A stretch of 64,000 bases of DNA, taken from the NCBI GenBank assembly GCA_013373205.1, contig JABXIG010000003.1, forward strand, positions 1,157,853 to 1,221,852, written 5' to 3'. Source of the DNA: Methylocystaceae bacterium. Its GTDB lineage: Bacteria > Pseudomonadota > Alphaproteobacteria > Rhodospirillales > Terasakiellaceae. How positions within the stretch are numbered: the first letter of the stretch is position 1; every line of letters begins with the position of its first letter. A program made the translations under genes and the position numbers. This document shows positions 1 to 8,460 of the stretch, one piece after another. A model generated the notes under the pieces. The model was not told the DNA's origin. It saw only the letters and a program-made list of their open reading frames with translations, and ran no database searches.

Positions 1-507
1 CCGTGTCACGCGGCGACGCGCAACCTGCATGTGGGTAAAGAAATAATCCGCAAGGGATCGGGTAATGCGCCCGCCCACAATATGTAAGGTGTGTTCTTCG
101 CTGCACAAAATCTCGACGACCTCATCAAACATGGACGGATCAATCTGCATCAAAGACTGTTTCAGGTTCTCCATCGTTGCATCGGCAAATTTATTGAGAA
201 CATGTTCATCTGAAGCACTTTCGCTCCACCGATTGTATTTCGTAATCGGGCTGGAGATTTTTTCTTCCAACTCAAAACGAACCGCCGTTTGAAAGTCTGG
301 AAAACCCTTAAAACCGATTTTTTTTAACATGCGTAAAACGGTTGGCGTGGAGACATTGGCACTTTCTGCCACCGTTGTAATGCTCCCCAGACAGGATACG
401 GGAAAGTTTTCCAAAATGGTGTTGGCAAACCTCCGTTCTGTTGGTGTCAGAAGTTCAAAATTTTCCCGAATGAGTTCAGTAACACCTTTGCTGGTTGATT
501 TACTCAT
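1..507 (-). CDS. RpiR/MurR-family transcriptional regulator (3' end outside window)
   Basis: The 169 residues inside the window read without interruption to the window edge. They begin with an RpiR-type helix-turn-helix (residues about 5-75; key segments LTPTERRFANTIL and ANVSTPTVLRMLKKIGFKGF). The SIS sugar-isomerase fold starts near residue 140 (LHIVGGRITRSLADYFFTHM); the rest is cut off. The ATG at 505-507 is preceded by a strong AGGAGG. RpiR proteins bind a small metabolite, often a phosphorylated compound, through the SIS domain and control adjacent catabolic operons. The gene diverges from the N-formylglutamate amidohydrolase / TRAP operon across a 173-base gap, so it probably controls that operon (inference). 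The ligand is unknown. Confidence 0.85.
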   Translation of the reverse strand, partial: MSKSTSKGVTELIRENFELLTPTERRFANTILENFPVSCLGSITTVAESANVSTPTVLRMLKKIGFKGFPDFQTAVRFELEEKISSPITKYNRWSESASDEHVLNKFADATMENLKQSLMQIDPSMFDEVVEILCSEEHTLHIVGGRITRSLADYFFTHMQVARRRVTR

Positions 508-680
508 TCTGTCCTCCTGAACATGCTTTTAAAACGATTAAAAATATCACTTTGCCAACTTTGTAAAAAATATAACAGAAAGGGTCTTGTCTGAAAATAT
601 TTTTTCTGTCACAGTTTTTACCAATCGGCGTTCAACGTCGTTTTAAACTTATTTGTGTGACTTAGCAGTGTGATGCCCTG

Positions 681-1448
681 ATGTCCGAAGCTTTTGAAAT
701 TTATAATGAAAACGGCAGTTTCCCTCTCTTGCTGGTTTGCGAACACGCCAGCAATTACGTGCCATCACGCTATAATGGTCTGGGCTTAGACGAAGACCTT
801 TTACAATCGCATATCGCATGGGATCCGGGGGCGCGTCAGGTTGCCTTAAAACTCGCGGATATGCTGGATTGCCCCCTTGTTGCTGCGGGGATGTCGCGCC
901 TGCTTTATGACTGTAATCGCCCCCCCGAAGCCAAAGATTCGATCCCTGTTCTTAGCGAGATTTATCCGATTCCGGGTAATGTGGATTTAACATCCGAAGA
1001 AAAAAACTGGCGAATTGAAAATATTTACCAGCCCTTTCACAGCGCGGTTGAAAACACATTTTCCAAGCTCGAAAACACAGATATCGTTCCATCCATGGTG
1101 ACGATCCATTCCTTTACACCTGTGTACAAGGGTGAGAAAAGGAAAGTTGAAATCGGCATCCTGCATGACAGCGATACCGCCTTAGCTGACCATATTCTAG
1201 ATGCCTCATCTGATTTTGAAGACCTCGTCATTGCCCGAAACGAACCCTACAGCCCAACCGATGGCGTCACCCATAGCCTGAAACTACATGGGCTCAACAA
1301 GGGGCGTAGAAATGTGATGTTCGAAATTCGCAATGATTTAATCAGTAACGAAAACAAAGCGGCAGACATGGCAGCACGCCTTGCGCCAATGATTAAAAAT
1401 GCCGTTTTAAACCAAAGCAGTCATAAAAAGCCGGGGGAAGACGTGTGA
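681..1448 (+). CDS. N-formylglutamate amidohydrolase family protein
   Basis: A 255-residue cytoplasmic zinc-hydrolase-type protein of the N-formylglutamate amidohydrolase family (HutG2-like). Family signatures are seen: VCEHASN at 19-25, HIAWDPG at 44-50, SRLLYDCNR at 72-80, IHSFTP at 142-147 and NVMFEIRNDL at 211-220. The named enzyme hydrolyses N-formyl-L-glutamate to formate and glutamate in histidine degradation, but no hut genes lie nearby. Here the gene leads an operon with a TRAP transporter and a glutamine synthetase-like ligase, so an N-acyl- or gamma-glutamyl-amide substrate is plausible (inference). The stop codon overlaps the GTG start of the next gene by four bases, showing tight translational coupling. 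Confidence 0.85.
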   Translation: MSEAFEIYNENGSFPLLLVCEHASNYVPSRYNGLGLDEDLLQSHIAWDPGARQVALKLADMLDCPLVAAGMSRLLYDCNRPPEAKDSIPVLSEIYPIPGNVDLTSEEKNWRIENIYQPFHSAVENTFSKLENTDIVPSMVTIHSFTPVYKGEKRKVEIGILHDSDTALADHILDASSDFEDLVIARNEPYSPTDGVTHSLKLHGLNKGRRNVMFEIRNDLISNENKAADMAARLAPMIKNAVLNQSSHKKPGEDV

Positions 1449-1951
1449 ATAATATACTGCGAAAATATATCAAGATCATCGATGCGATAAATTATCGTAT
1501 GGGACGGATTGCCATGTACGGTGTCTTTCTTCTTGTCGGCATCTTACTTTGGTCATCCATATCCAAAACATTTTTCCTACCGTCTTTATGGACGCTGGAA
1601 ATGGCACAATTCGCCATGGTCGCCTATTACATCATGGGCGGTCCCTATTCCATTCAAATGGGGTCAAACGTGCGTATGGATTTGCTCTACGGCAGCTGGC
1701 GACCACGTACGAAAATGTTGGTTGATTGTGTCACGGTTTTCTTTTTGATTTTTTATCTCGGTGTCATGCTCTACGGCGGTATTGACAGCACAACTTATTC
1801 TCTCATGTATGGCGAGCGTAGCCCGACGGCTTGGCGCCCATATCTCTGGCCAATTAAAATTATTATGTGTTTCGGTCTATTTATGATGATCCTTCAATGC
1901 CTTTCAGAACTCTGTAAGGACGTCCTTCGCCTGCATGGGGAGGAAGTTTAA
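1445..1951 (+). CDS. dctQ: TRAP transporter small permease (DctQ family)
   Basis: A 168-residue inner-membrane protein with four hydrophobic segments (about 22-42, 53-70, 92-115 and 137-157), the size and topology of DctQ subunits. TRAP transporters are sodium- or proton-driven importers of carboxylates and related solutes; DctQ pairs with DctM. The GTG start overlaps the upstream stop codon, and the ATG of the next gene shares the last base of this stop, so all three genes are coupled. The substrate cannot be read from this subunit. Confidence 0.88.
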   Translation: MNNILRKYIKIIDAINYRMGRIAMYGVFLLVGILLWSSISKTFFLPSLWTLEMAQFAMVAYYIMGGPYSIQMGSNVRMDLLYGSWRPRTKMLVDCVTVFFLIFYLGVMLYGGIDSTTYSLMYGERSPTAWRPYLWPIKIIMCFGLFMMILQCLSELCKDVLRLHGEEV

Positions 1952-3273
1952 TGTCCTATGAGATGATCGCCATCTTCATGTTTTCCTCCATGATGCTAAT
2001 GCTGTTAACCGGACAACGCGTCTTCGGGGCCATCGGTTTTGTCGCTGCAGTTGCGGCACTAGCCCTTTGGGGGACAGGTGGATCAGACATTCCTTTTGCG
2101 GGTGCCATGAAGTTGATGAAATGGTATCCCCTGCTGACACTGCCGATGTTTATTTTCATGGGATATGTCCTGTCTGAAAGTAAAATTGCAGATGATCTTT
2201 ATAAAATGTTCCATGTCTGGATGGGGCCTGTCAGTGGTGGTCTGGCCATTGGGACAATTTTATTGATGGTTCTGGTTTCTGCCATGAACGGTTTGTCCGT
2301 TGCCGGCATGGCCATTGGGGCAACGATTGCCCTGCCTGAGCTTTTGCGTCGTGGCTATGACAAGATCATGGTCACGGGGGTTATTCAGGCCGGGTCCAGC
2401 TTAGGCATCCTGGTGCCGCCCTCTGTTGTGTTGGTGCTTTACGCGATGATTGCCCGTCAACCTGTCGGTCAATTGTGGCTGGCTGGTGTGATCCCGGGCT
2501 TGATGATGGCCGCCATGTTTGTGATCTATATCGTCATTCGCTGTAAGATTAACCCAAAACTCGGCCCCGTTCTGGATGCCGAAGAACGCGACATCAGTAT
2601 GGCTGAAAAATTACGCCTGTTGCGTTCTGGCCTTCTGCCATTTGGGATTTTCTTTGCCATGATGATCCCTTTTGTCAACGGTTGGACATCCCTTGTCGAA
2701 AGTTCAGCTATTGGTGCCATGACGGCTTTTGTTGCAGCGGTCTTAAAAGGACGCATGACAAAAGAAGTCTTTGAAAATTCTGTTCGAAATACGCTTGGAA
2801 TTTCCTGCATGTTTATGTGGATTATTCTAGCAGCGCTTGGGTTTGGCGCGGTCTTTGATGGTCTTGGTGCTGTCAAAGCCATTGAAAACCTATTTACGGA
2901 GCAACTGGGTTTAAGCCCCTGGATGATTTTAATTTTAATGCAGCTAAGTTTCATCCTAATGGGCACGTTCCTGGACGATACAGCAATGCTGGTTATCGTG
3001 GCACCGCTTTATGTTCCATTGGTCGGCGAGCTGGGTTTTGATCTGATCTGGTATGGCGTGCTCTACACCATCACCACACAGATTGCCTATATGACCCCAC
3101 CCTTTGGATATAACCTCTTTCTCATGCGGGCCATGGCACCGCCTGAGATTGGCCTAAAAGACATCTACAAGTCGATTTTACCGTTTGTGATGGTAATGAC
3201 GCTGGCGTTAGCTATTGTCATGATCTTCCCCGAAATCGCCTTGTGGCTGCCTGACTACGTTTATGGAAAATAA
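1951..3273 (+). CDS. dctM: TRAP transporter large permease (DctM family)
   Basis: A 440-residue inner-membrane protein with about 12 hydrophobic segments. It shows DctM family features: an early FGAIGF motif, the SGGLAIGTILLMVLVSAMNG and AGSSLGILVPPSV segments with the re-entrant-loop prolines, and a second repeat with FLDDTAMLVIVAPLYVP and a TPPFGYNLFLMRA loop near the end. This is the translocating subunit; it acts with the DctQ upstream and the DctP downstream. It sits in the gene cluster with amidohydrolase, glutamine synthetase-like ligase and two dehydrogenases, which suggests the imported solute is processed by them. Confidence 0.92.
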   Translation: MSYEMIAIFMFSSMMLMLLTGQRVFGAIGFVAAVAALALWGTGGSDIPFAGAMKLMKWYPLLTLPMFIFMGYVLSESKIADDLYKMFHVWMGPVSGGLAIGTILLMVLVSAMNGLSVAGMAIGATIALPELLRRGYDKIMVTGVIQAGSSLGILVPPSVVLVLYAMIARQPVGQLWLAGVIPGLMMAAMFVIYIVIRCKINPKLGPVLDAEERDISMAEKLRLLRSGLLPFGIFFAMMIPFVNGWTSLVESSAIGAMTAFVAAVLKGRMTKEVFENSVRNTLGISCMFMWIILAALGFGAVFDGLGAVKAIENLFTEQLGLSPWMILILMQLSFILMGTFLDDTAMLVIVAPLYVPLVGELGFDLIWYGVLYTITTQIAYMTPPFGYNLFLMRAMAPPEIGLKDIYKSILPFVMVMTLALAIVMIFPEIALWLPDYVYGK

Positions 3274-3329
3274 TAAGGAACTCCCTTTTTAAGACTTTAT
3301 TACTATGTAACCGTTAGGAGGTTTACGAA

Positions 3330-4373
3330 ATGACTACAAGACGTGACGTACTGAAAACAGCTGGTTTGGCTGGTGTCGCTGCCGCAGGTTCTGCCCTTGC
3401 AACACCTGCTATTGCAAAATCCAAAATCAAATGGCGTATGCAGACTTATGCTGGTCCGGCATTGGCTGAACATGTCATCAAGCCTGCAATTGACAGCTTT
3501 AACAAAATTGCTGGCGACGAAATGGAAATTGAACTCTATTTTGCTGACCAGCTTGTCCCGACAGGTGAATTGTTCCGCGCCATGCAAAAAGGCACCATTG
3601 ATGCGGTTCAATCTGACGATGACTCCATGGCTTCCCCAACAGAAGTAACTGTTTTTGGTGGTTATTTCCCATTTGCATCTCGTTACTCTCTCGACGTGCC
3701 AGTTCTGTTCAACCAATATGGTTTGAAAGAAATCTGGGAAGAAGAATATGCAAAAGTAGGTGTTAAACACATCTCTGCCGGTTCTTGGGACCCTTGCCAC
3801 TTTGCAACAAAAGACCCGATCAATTCATTGGAAGACCTGAAAGGCAAACGCGTCTTTACCTTCCCGACAGCAGGTCGCTTCCTGTCACAGTTTGGTGTTG
3901 TTCCCGTAACACTGCCATGGGAAGACATTGAAACAGCTGTACAATCCGGTGAACTCGACGGGATTGCATGGTCAGGTATTACTGAAGATTACACAGTGGG
4001 CTGGGCAGATGTGACCAACTACTTCCTGACAAACAACATTTCTGGCGCTTGGGCTGGTTCTTTCTTTGCGAACATGGATCGTTGGAACGAACTGCCTGCA
4101 CATCTGCGTGAACTGCTGACCGTTTGTATGGATCAAAGCCACTATTATCGTCAGTGGTGGTACTGGGGTGGCGAAGCTTCCCTGCGTGTCAACGGTTCTA
4201 AAATGCAACTGACTTCTATCCCTGATGCAGAATGGAAAACAGTTGAAGACGCTGCTGTTAAATTCTGGGATGAAATCGCAGCAGAATCTGAAACCAAGAA
4301 AAAAGTTGTGGAAATCATCAAGAAGTACAATGCGGACATGCTTAAAGCTGGTCGCCCGTACCGCTACGGCTGA
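3330..4373 (+). CDS. dctP: TRAP transporter substrate-binding protein (DctP family), Tat-exported
   Basis: A 347-residue periplasmic binding protein. The N-terminus holds a twin-arginine signal (TTRRDVLK at 2-9), a small hydrophobic stretch and an ALATPAIA cleavage region near residue 29. The body matches DctP proteins, including the GELFRAMQKGTIDAV segment and the LKGKRVFTFPTAGRF segment with the arginine that usually clamps a carboxylate. An excellent TAGGAGG site precedes the ATG. It delivers solute to the DctQM pair. Carriage of a carboxylate is the family norm; the exact ligand is unknown. Compared with other TRAP operons the binding protein comes last of the three. Confidence 0.92.
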   Translation: MTTRRDVLKTAGLAGVAAAGSALATPAIAKSKIKWRMQTYAGPALAEHVIKPAIDSFNKIAGDEMEIELYFADQLVPTGELFRAMQKGTIDAVQSDDDSMASPTEVTVFGGYFPFASRYSLDVPVLFNQYGLKEIWEEEYAKVGVKHISAGSWDPCHFATKDPINSLEDLKGKRVFTFPTAGRFLSQFGVVPVTLPWEDIETAVQSGELDGIAWSGITEDYTVGWADVTNYFLTNNISGAWAGSFFANMDRWNELPAHLRELLTVCMDQSHYYRQWWYWGGEASLRVNGSKMQLTSIPDAEWKTVEDAAVKFWDEIAAESETKKKVVEIIKKYNADMLKAGRPYRYG

Positions 4374-4416
4374 TCTCCAACTTTTAACTATCATGACTAA
4401 CTAAAAGGAAACAACC

Positions 4417-5781
4417 ATGCCCGGTAATCTGACATTTGATCAACTGAAAGATCAGGTCTCACAGGGTTCCATCGATACTGTTTTGGTTTGCCTGATCGAT
4501 ATGCAAGGCCGTTTGATGGGCAAGCGCTTTCATGCACAAAACTTTGTTGATATTTCCTATGAGGAAACCCACTGCTGCAATTATCTGCTAGCAACCGATT
4601 TGGAAATGGCAACCCCCGATGGGTATGCAGCAACCAGTTGGGCGCAAGGCTACGGCGACTATGTAATGAAGCCGGATCTTGACACCCTTCGGTTGGTGCC
4701 ATGGTTGGAAGGTACGGCGATGGTCCTGTGTGATACACTGGACCATCACCACCACAAACCTGTCCCCCATTCCCCACGTCAGGTTCTTAAACGTCAAATC
4801 GAACGTTTGGCTGAACTTGGTTATAAAGCCATGACAGCAACAGAACTGGAATTTTTCATCTTTGAAAAAAGCTTTGATGAAATCCGAAAAAATGGCTTTA
4901 GAGACCTTGAACCCATCAGTGGATATAACGAAGATTATCACATCTTCCAAACCACGAAGGAAGAAGGGGTCATGCGCCCATTGCGCAACCATCTGTTTAA
5001 TGCAGGCATACCTGTGGAAAATACCAAAGGGGAAGCCGAAAGCGGACAGGAAGAACTGAATATCCGATATGCCGATGCGCTGACCTGCTCGGACTATCAC
5101 ACCATTGCCAAACATGCGACCAAAGAAATTGCGTGGCAACAAGGTCACGCCGCCAGTTTCTTACCTAAATGGCATCATAACCGGGTTGGCAGTGCTTCAC
5201 ACGTCCATCAATCATTGTGGCAGGACGGCACCCCTGTTTTTTATGACCCGGATGCACCGCTTGGCATGTCCGAACTGATGCGTCATTACGTTGCCGGTTT
5301 GTTGAAATATGCCCCGGATTACACCTACTTCCTCGCGCCTTATGTCAACAGCTACAAACGCTTTGCCCCGGGTACATTTGCCCCGACAAAAGCCGTCTGG
5401 TCGATTGATAACCGAACTGCCGGTTTCCGACTATGTGCGGCAAATACCAAAGCCGTGCGCATTGAATGCCGCGTTGGTGGCTCTGACATCAACCCTTACC
5501 TTGCAATCGCGGCACAATTGGCTGCTGGCATTAAAGGGATTGAAGAAAAGCTAGAATGTCCACCAGCTGCTGATGGCGATACATACGCACAATCCAATGC
5601 ACCGGATATCCCCTGTACCCTGCGCGCCGCAACAGAAACCTTGCGAAATTCAACCATGTTGAAAGAAGCACTCGGTGAAGATGTTGTCGCACACTACACC
5701 CGCGCGGCAGAATGGGAACAGGAAGAGTTTGATAAAGTCGTCACCGATTGGGAAGTTGCCCGCGGTTTCGAACGCGCCTAA
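4417..5781 (+). CDS. Glutamine synthetase family protein, PuuA/GlnT-like gamma-glutamyl ligase
   Basis: A 454-residue enzyme of the glutamine synthetase fold. Metal and nucleotide motifs are intact: ELEFF at 143-147, GEAESGQEELN at 205-215, SHVHQSL at 261-267, RIECR at 348-352 and NPYL at 359-362. The N-terminal segment VCLIDMQGRLMGKRF is typical of gamma-glutamyl-amine ligases (PuuA, IpuC, GlnA4-like) rather than of GlnA, and no adenylylation-site tail is seen. Such enzymes join glutamate to an amine with ATP. Its place between a TRAP transporter and an aldehyde plus alcohol dehydrogenase pair supports a gamma-glutamylation catabolic route. The amine is unknown. Ordinary nitrogen assimilation is the less likely alternative. 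Confidence 0.85.
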   Translation: MPGNLTFDQLKDQVSQGSIDTVLVCLIDMQGRLMGKRFHAQNFVDISYEETHCCNYLLATDLEMATPDGYAATSWAQGYGDYVMKPDLDTLRLVPWLEGTAMVLCDTLDHHHHKPVPHSPRQVLKRQIERLAELGYKAMTATELEFFIFEKSFDEIRKNGFRDLEPISGYNEDYHIFQTTKEEGVMRPLRNHLFNAGIPVENTKGEAESGQEELNIRYADALTCSDYHTIAKHATKEIAWQQGHAASFLPKWHHNRVGSASHVHQSLWQDGTPVFYDPDAPLGMSELMRHYVAGLLKYAPDYTYFLAPYVNSYKRFAPGTFAPTKAVWSIDNRTAGFRLCAANTKAVRIECRVGGSDINPYLAIAAQLAAGIKGIEEKLECPPAADGDTYAQSNAPDIPCTLRAATETLRNSTMLKEALGEDVVAHYTRAAEWEQEEFDKVVTDWEVARGFERA

Positions 5782-5821
5782 TTAAGTAACGATCCTCTTG
5801 TTAGAAAGGTTTACAACAATC

Positions 5822-7219
5822 ATGACTGGATCACAAAAGACCTTGCAATGTATCAGCCCAATTGACGCGAGCGTTTATGCAGAACGTCCAATTGCCAGCA
5901 AGGAAGAAGCTTTAACTGCTGTCACAACCGCCAAAACAGCGCAGAAAGAATGGGCCACGCGCCCGTTGCAAGAGCGCATTGATCTCGTACGTAAAGGCGT
6001 GGAAAAACTGGGGGAAATGAACGAGAAAATCATTCCCGCCCTAGCTCACATGATGGGTCGCCCGATCCGATATGGCGGTGAATTTGGCGGCGTGAAAGAA
6101 CGTGCAGGCTACATGGCCGATATTGCCGAAGAAGCCCTGAAACCCCTGATCGTTGAAGAAAGCGATGCATTTGAACGCCGCATTATGCGTGAACCCCATG
6201 GTTTGGTGTTTGTGATTGCCCCGTGGAACTACCCTTATATGACCGCGATTAATACGGTTGCCCCGGCCCTTATTGCAGGCAATGCGGTTATTCTGAAACA
6301 TTCAACCCAGACTTTGCTGGTTGGGGAACATATGGTCAAAGCCTTCAGTGAGGCGGGCCTGCCAGCTGATTTGTTCCAGAATATCTATCTGGATCACGGC
6401 TTAACCGAAGAACTGATCGAGGCTAAAAGCTTCGATTTCATCAACTTCACTGGCTCTGTGGGGGGGGGTAAAGCCATCGAACGTGCCGCTGCCGGGACCT
6501 TCACAGGGACAGGCCTTGAACTTGGTGGTAAAGATCCGGGCTATGTCATGGAAGATGCTGATCTGGATGCCGCTGTAGATACTTTGATCGATGGCGCTAT
6601 GTTCAATTCAGGTCAATGCTGCTGTGGGATTGAGCGCATTTATGTTCATGAATCCCTTTATGACGCCTTTATCGAAAAAGCCGTTAAGATTGTCAGCGGT
6701 TACAAACTGGGTAACCCGCTTGAAGAAGAAACAACCATCGGCCCAATGGCCAACAAACGCTTTGCTGATGAAGTGCGCAATCAAGTTTTTGAAGCCCTGC
6801 GTGATGGGGCAAAGGCCCTGATTGATCCGGCACTCTTCCCGCTTGATACAGGCACCGATGCTTATCTTGCCCCGCAAATTCTGGTCAATGTCTCTCATGA
6901 AATGCGCGTGATGCGTGATGAAAGCTTTGGCCCGGTTGTCGGCATTATGAAAGTCAAAAATGATGCAGAAGCAATCGAATTGATGAACGACTGTGAATTC
7001 GGCCTGACGGCGTCCCTGTGGACCTCTGATGCCCAACGTGCAGCAAACATCGCCGCACAAATCGAAACCGGGACCGTATTTATGAACCGTGCTGATTATC
7101 TTGATCCGGGCCTATGCTGGACTGGTTGTAAAAATACAGGTCGTGGCGGTGCCCTTTCTGTCATCGGTTTCCATAATTTGACCCGTGTAAAATCCTACCA
7201 CTTTAAAAAGGCGTTGTAA
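5822..7219 (+). CDS. Aldehyde dehydrogenase family protein
   Basis: A 465-residue NAD(P)-dependent aldehyde dehydrogenase. The substrate-loop motif APWNYP lies at 134-139, the general-base glutamate in GLELGGK is E233 and the catalytic cysteine in GQCC is C267. Two extra cysteines (C266, C268) flank the nucleophile. I take the ATG at 5822, preceded by AGAAAGG at 5804-5810, rather than an in-frame TTG 24 bases upstream. It lies two bases before the alcohol dehydrogenase gene. The pair would oxidise an alcohol to an acid in two steps, as required after gamma-glutamylation of an amino alcohol (inference). Confidence 0.9.
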   Translation: MTGSQKTLQCISPIDASVYAERPIASKEEALTAVTTAKTAQKEWATRPLQERIDLVRKGVEKLGEMNEKIIPALAHMMGRPIRYGGEFGGVKERAGYMADIAEEALKPLIVEESDAFERRIMREPHGLVFVIAPWNYPYMTAINTVAPALIAGNAVILKHSTQTLLVGEHMVKAFSEAGLPADLFQNIYLDHGLTEELIEAKSFDFINFTGSVGGGKAIERAAAGTFTGTGLELGGKDPGYVMEDADLDAAVDTLIDGAMFNSGQCCCGIERIYVHESLYDAFIEKAVKIVSGYKLGNPLEEETTIGPMANKRFADEVRNQVFEALRDGAKALIDPALFPLDTGTDAYLAPQILVNVSHEMRVMRDESFGPVVGIMKVKNDAEAIELMNDCEFGLTASLWTSDAQRAANIAAQIETGTVFMNRADYLDPGLCWTGCKNTGRGGALSVIGFHNLTRVKSYHFKKAL

Positions 7220-7221
7220 AA

Positions 7222-8367
7222 ATGACCATTACAGCAAATTGGAGCTACCCCACAGCTATTCGTTTTGGTGCCGGGCGCATTCAGGAACTGGCAGAGGCCT
7301 GTGCCTCTGTTGGGATGAAAAAACCCTTATTTGTGACAGACTCAGGTCTGGTGAACTTGCCGATCGTTGCAACCGCCCTTGATGTACTGGACAAAAACGG
7401 CATGGGACGGGCAATGTTCAGCGAAGTTGAACCGAACCCAGATGAGATCAGCCTTGCAAAAGGGTTGGAAATGTACCGTGCAGGCGGTCATGATGGTGTG
7501 GTCGCCTTTGGTGGCGGCTCTGCCCTTGACCTTGCCAAAATCATTGCCTTTATGTCCGGTCAAACCCGCCCTGTATGGGATTTCGAAGACATCGGGGACT
7601 GGTGGACCCGTGCAGACGTTGATGGTATCGCCCCGATTATTGCCGTCCCGACAACAGCAGGGACTGGTTCTGAAGTCGGACGTGCCGGTATTTTGACCAA
7701 CAGTGTCGATCATGTGAAAAAGATCATTTTCCACCCTAAAATGCTGCCCTCAGTCGTTATCTGTGATGCTGAACTGACAGTGGGCCTACCCCCTGTTATT
7801 ACGGCGGGAACAGGGATGGATGCGTTCATTCACTGTTTTGAAGCCTATAGCTCAAACTTCTATCATCCCATGTCACAAGGGATTGCCTTGGAAGGCATGA
7901 AGTTGGTCAAAGACAATCTGCTTACCGCCTATAAAGATGGCACAAACATCGAAGCCCGCTCTCACATGATGAGTGCTGCGGCCATGGGGGCAGTTGCATT
8001 CCAAAAAGGACTGGGTGGTGTTCATGCGCTATCCCATCCGTTGGGTGCTGTCTACAATACGCCACACGGCATGACCAATGCCATCGCCCTGCCCGTTGTC
8101 CTTAAATTCAACCGTCCTGCGATTGAAGATAAAGTCAACTGTCTGGCAGCCTATCTTGGCATTGAAGGGGGATTTGACGGTTTTTATGACTGGGTGATCG
8201 AATATTCACGCGCCCTGAATGTACCTGAAAAAATGTCTGCCCTTGGCGTAGACAAAAAGCAGATCGATCTGCTTGCAAAAATGGCAGTTGATGATCCAAG
8301 TGCGGGGGGCAACCCGATCGAACTGAGCGTCGATATCACCACTGCCCTTTATGAAGAAGTCATCTAA
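7222..8367 (+). CDS. Iron-containing (group III) alcohol dehydrogenase
   Basis: A 381-residue dehydrogenase of the Fe-ADH superfamily. The NAD-binding GGGSALD lies at 97-103, PTTAGTGSE at 143-151, and metal ligands are predicted at D200, H204, H268 and H282, with the same 14-residue spacing between the last two as in FucO. It is the last gene of the operon and is followed by a strong terminator. Group III enzymes reduce or oxidise short alcohols, diols and amino-alcohol derivatives; the substrate is not evident. With the neighbouring aldehyde dehydrogenase it forms an alcohol-to-acid oxidation module. Confidence 0.92.
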   Translation: MTITANWSYPTAIRFGAGRIQELAEACASVGMKKPLFVTDSGLVNLPIVATALDVLDKNGMGRAMFSEVEPNPDEISLAKGLEMYRAGGHDGVVAFGGGSALDLAKIIAFMSGQTRPVWDFEDIGDWWTRADVDGIAPIIAVPTTAGTGSEVGRAGILTNSVDHVKKIIFHPKMLPSVVICDAELTVGLPPVITAGTGMDAFIHCFEAYSSNFYHPMSQGIALEGMKLVKDNLLTAYKDGTNIEARSHMMSAAAMGAVAFQKGLGGVHALSHPLGAVYNTPHGMTNAIALPVVLKFNRPAIEDKVNCLAAYLGIEGGFDGFYDWVIEYSRALNVPEKMSALGVDKKQIDLLAKMAVDDPSAGGNPIELSVDITTALYEEVI

Positions 8368-8396
8368 CTTAAACTGAGCTTTTTCAACCACAATAC

Positions 8397-8433
8397 AAAA
8401 AAAGACAGTCTGCATACTGACTGTCTTTTTTTT
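8397..8433 (+). terminator. Rho-independent terminator, convergent gap
   Basis: AAAAAAAGACAGTC, an eight-base loop, then GACTGTCTTTTTTTT. The stem is perfect and flanked by A and T tracts, so it can stop transcription in both directions: of the TRAP / dehydrogenase operon from the left and of the CobW operon from the right. Confidence 0.85.
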
Positions 8434-8460
8434 GCTTTTAAAGTTTATTATTTTAATGCC

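Noticed and set aside
655-675. Repeated GTGTGA near the amidohydrolase start as a CRP site
   Set aside because: The copies are direct, not inverted, so they do not form a CRP palindrome.
2526-2966. 146-codon minus-strand frame inside dctM
   Set aside because: Antisense of a clear permease gene with no independent support.
4588-5148. 186-codon minus-strand frame inside the glutamine synthetase-like gene
   Set aside because: Antisense shadow; the plus strand holds all catalytic motifs.
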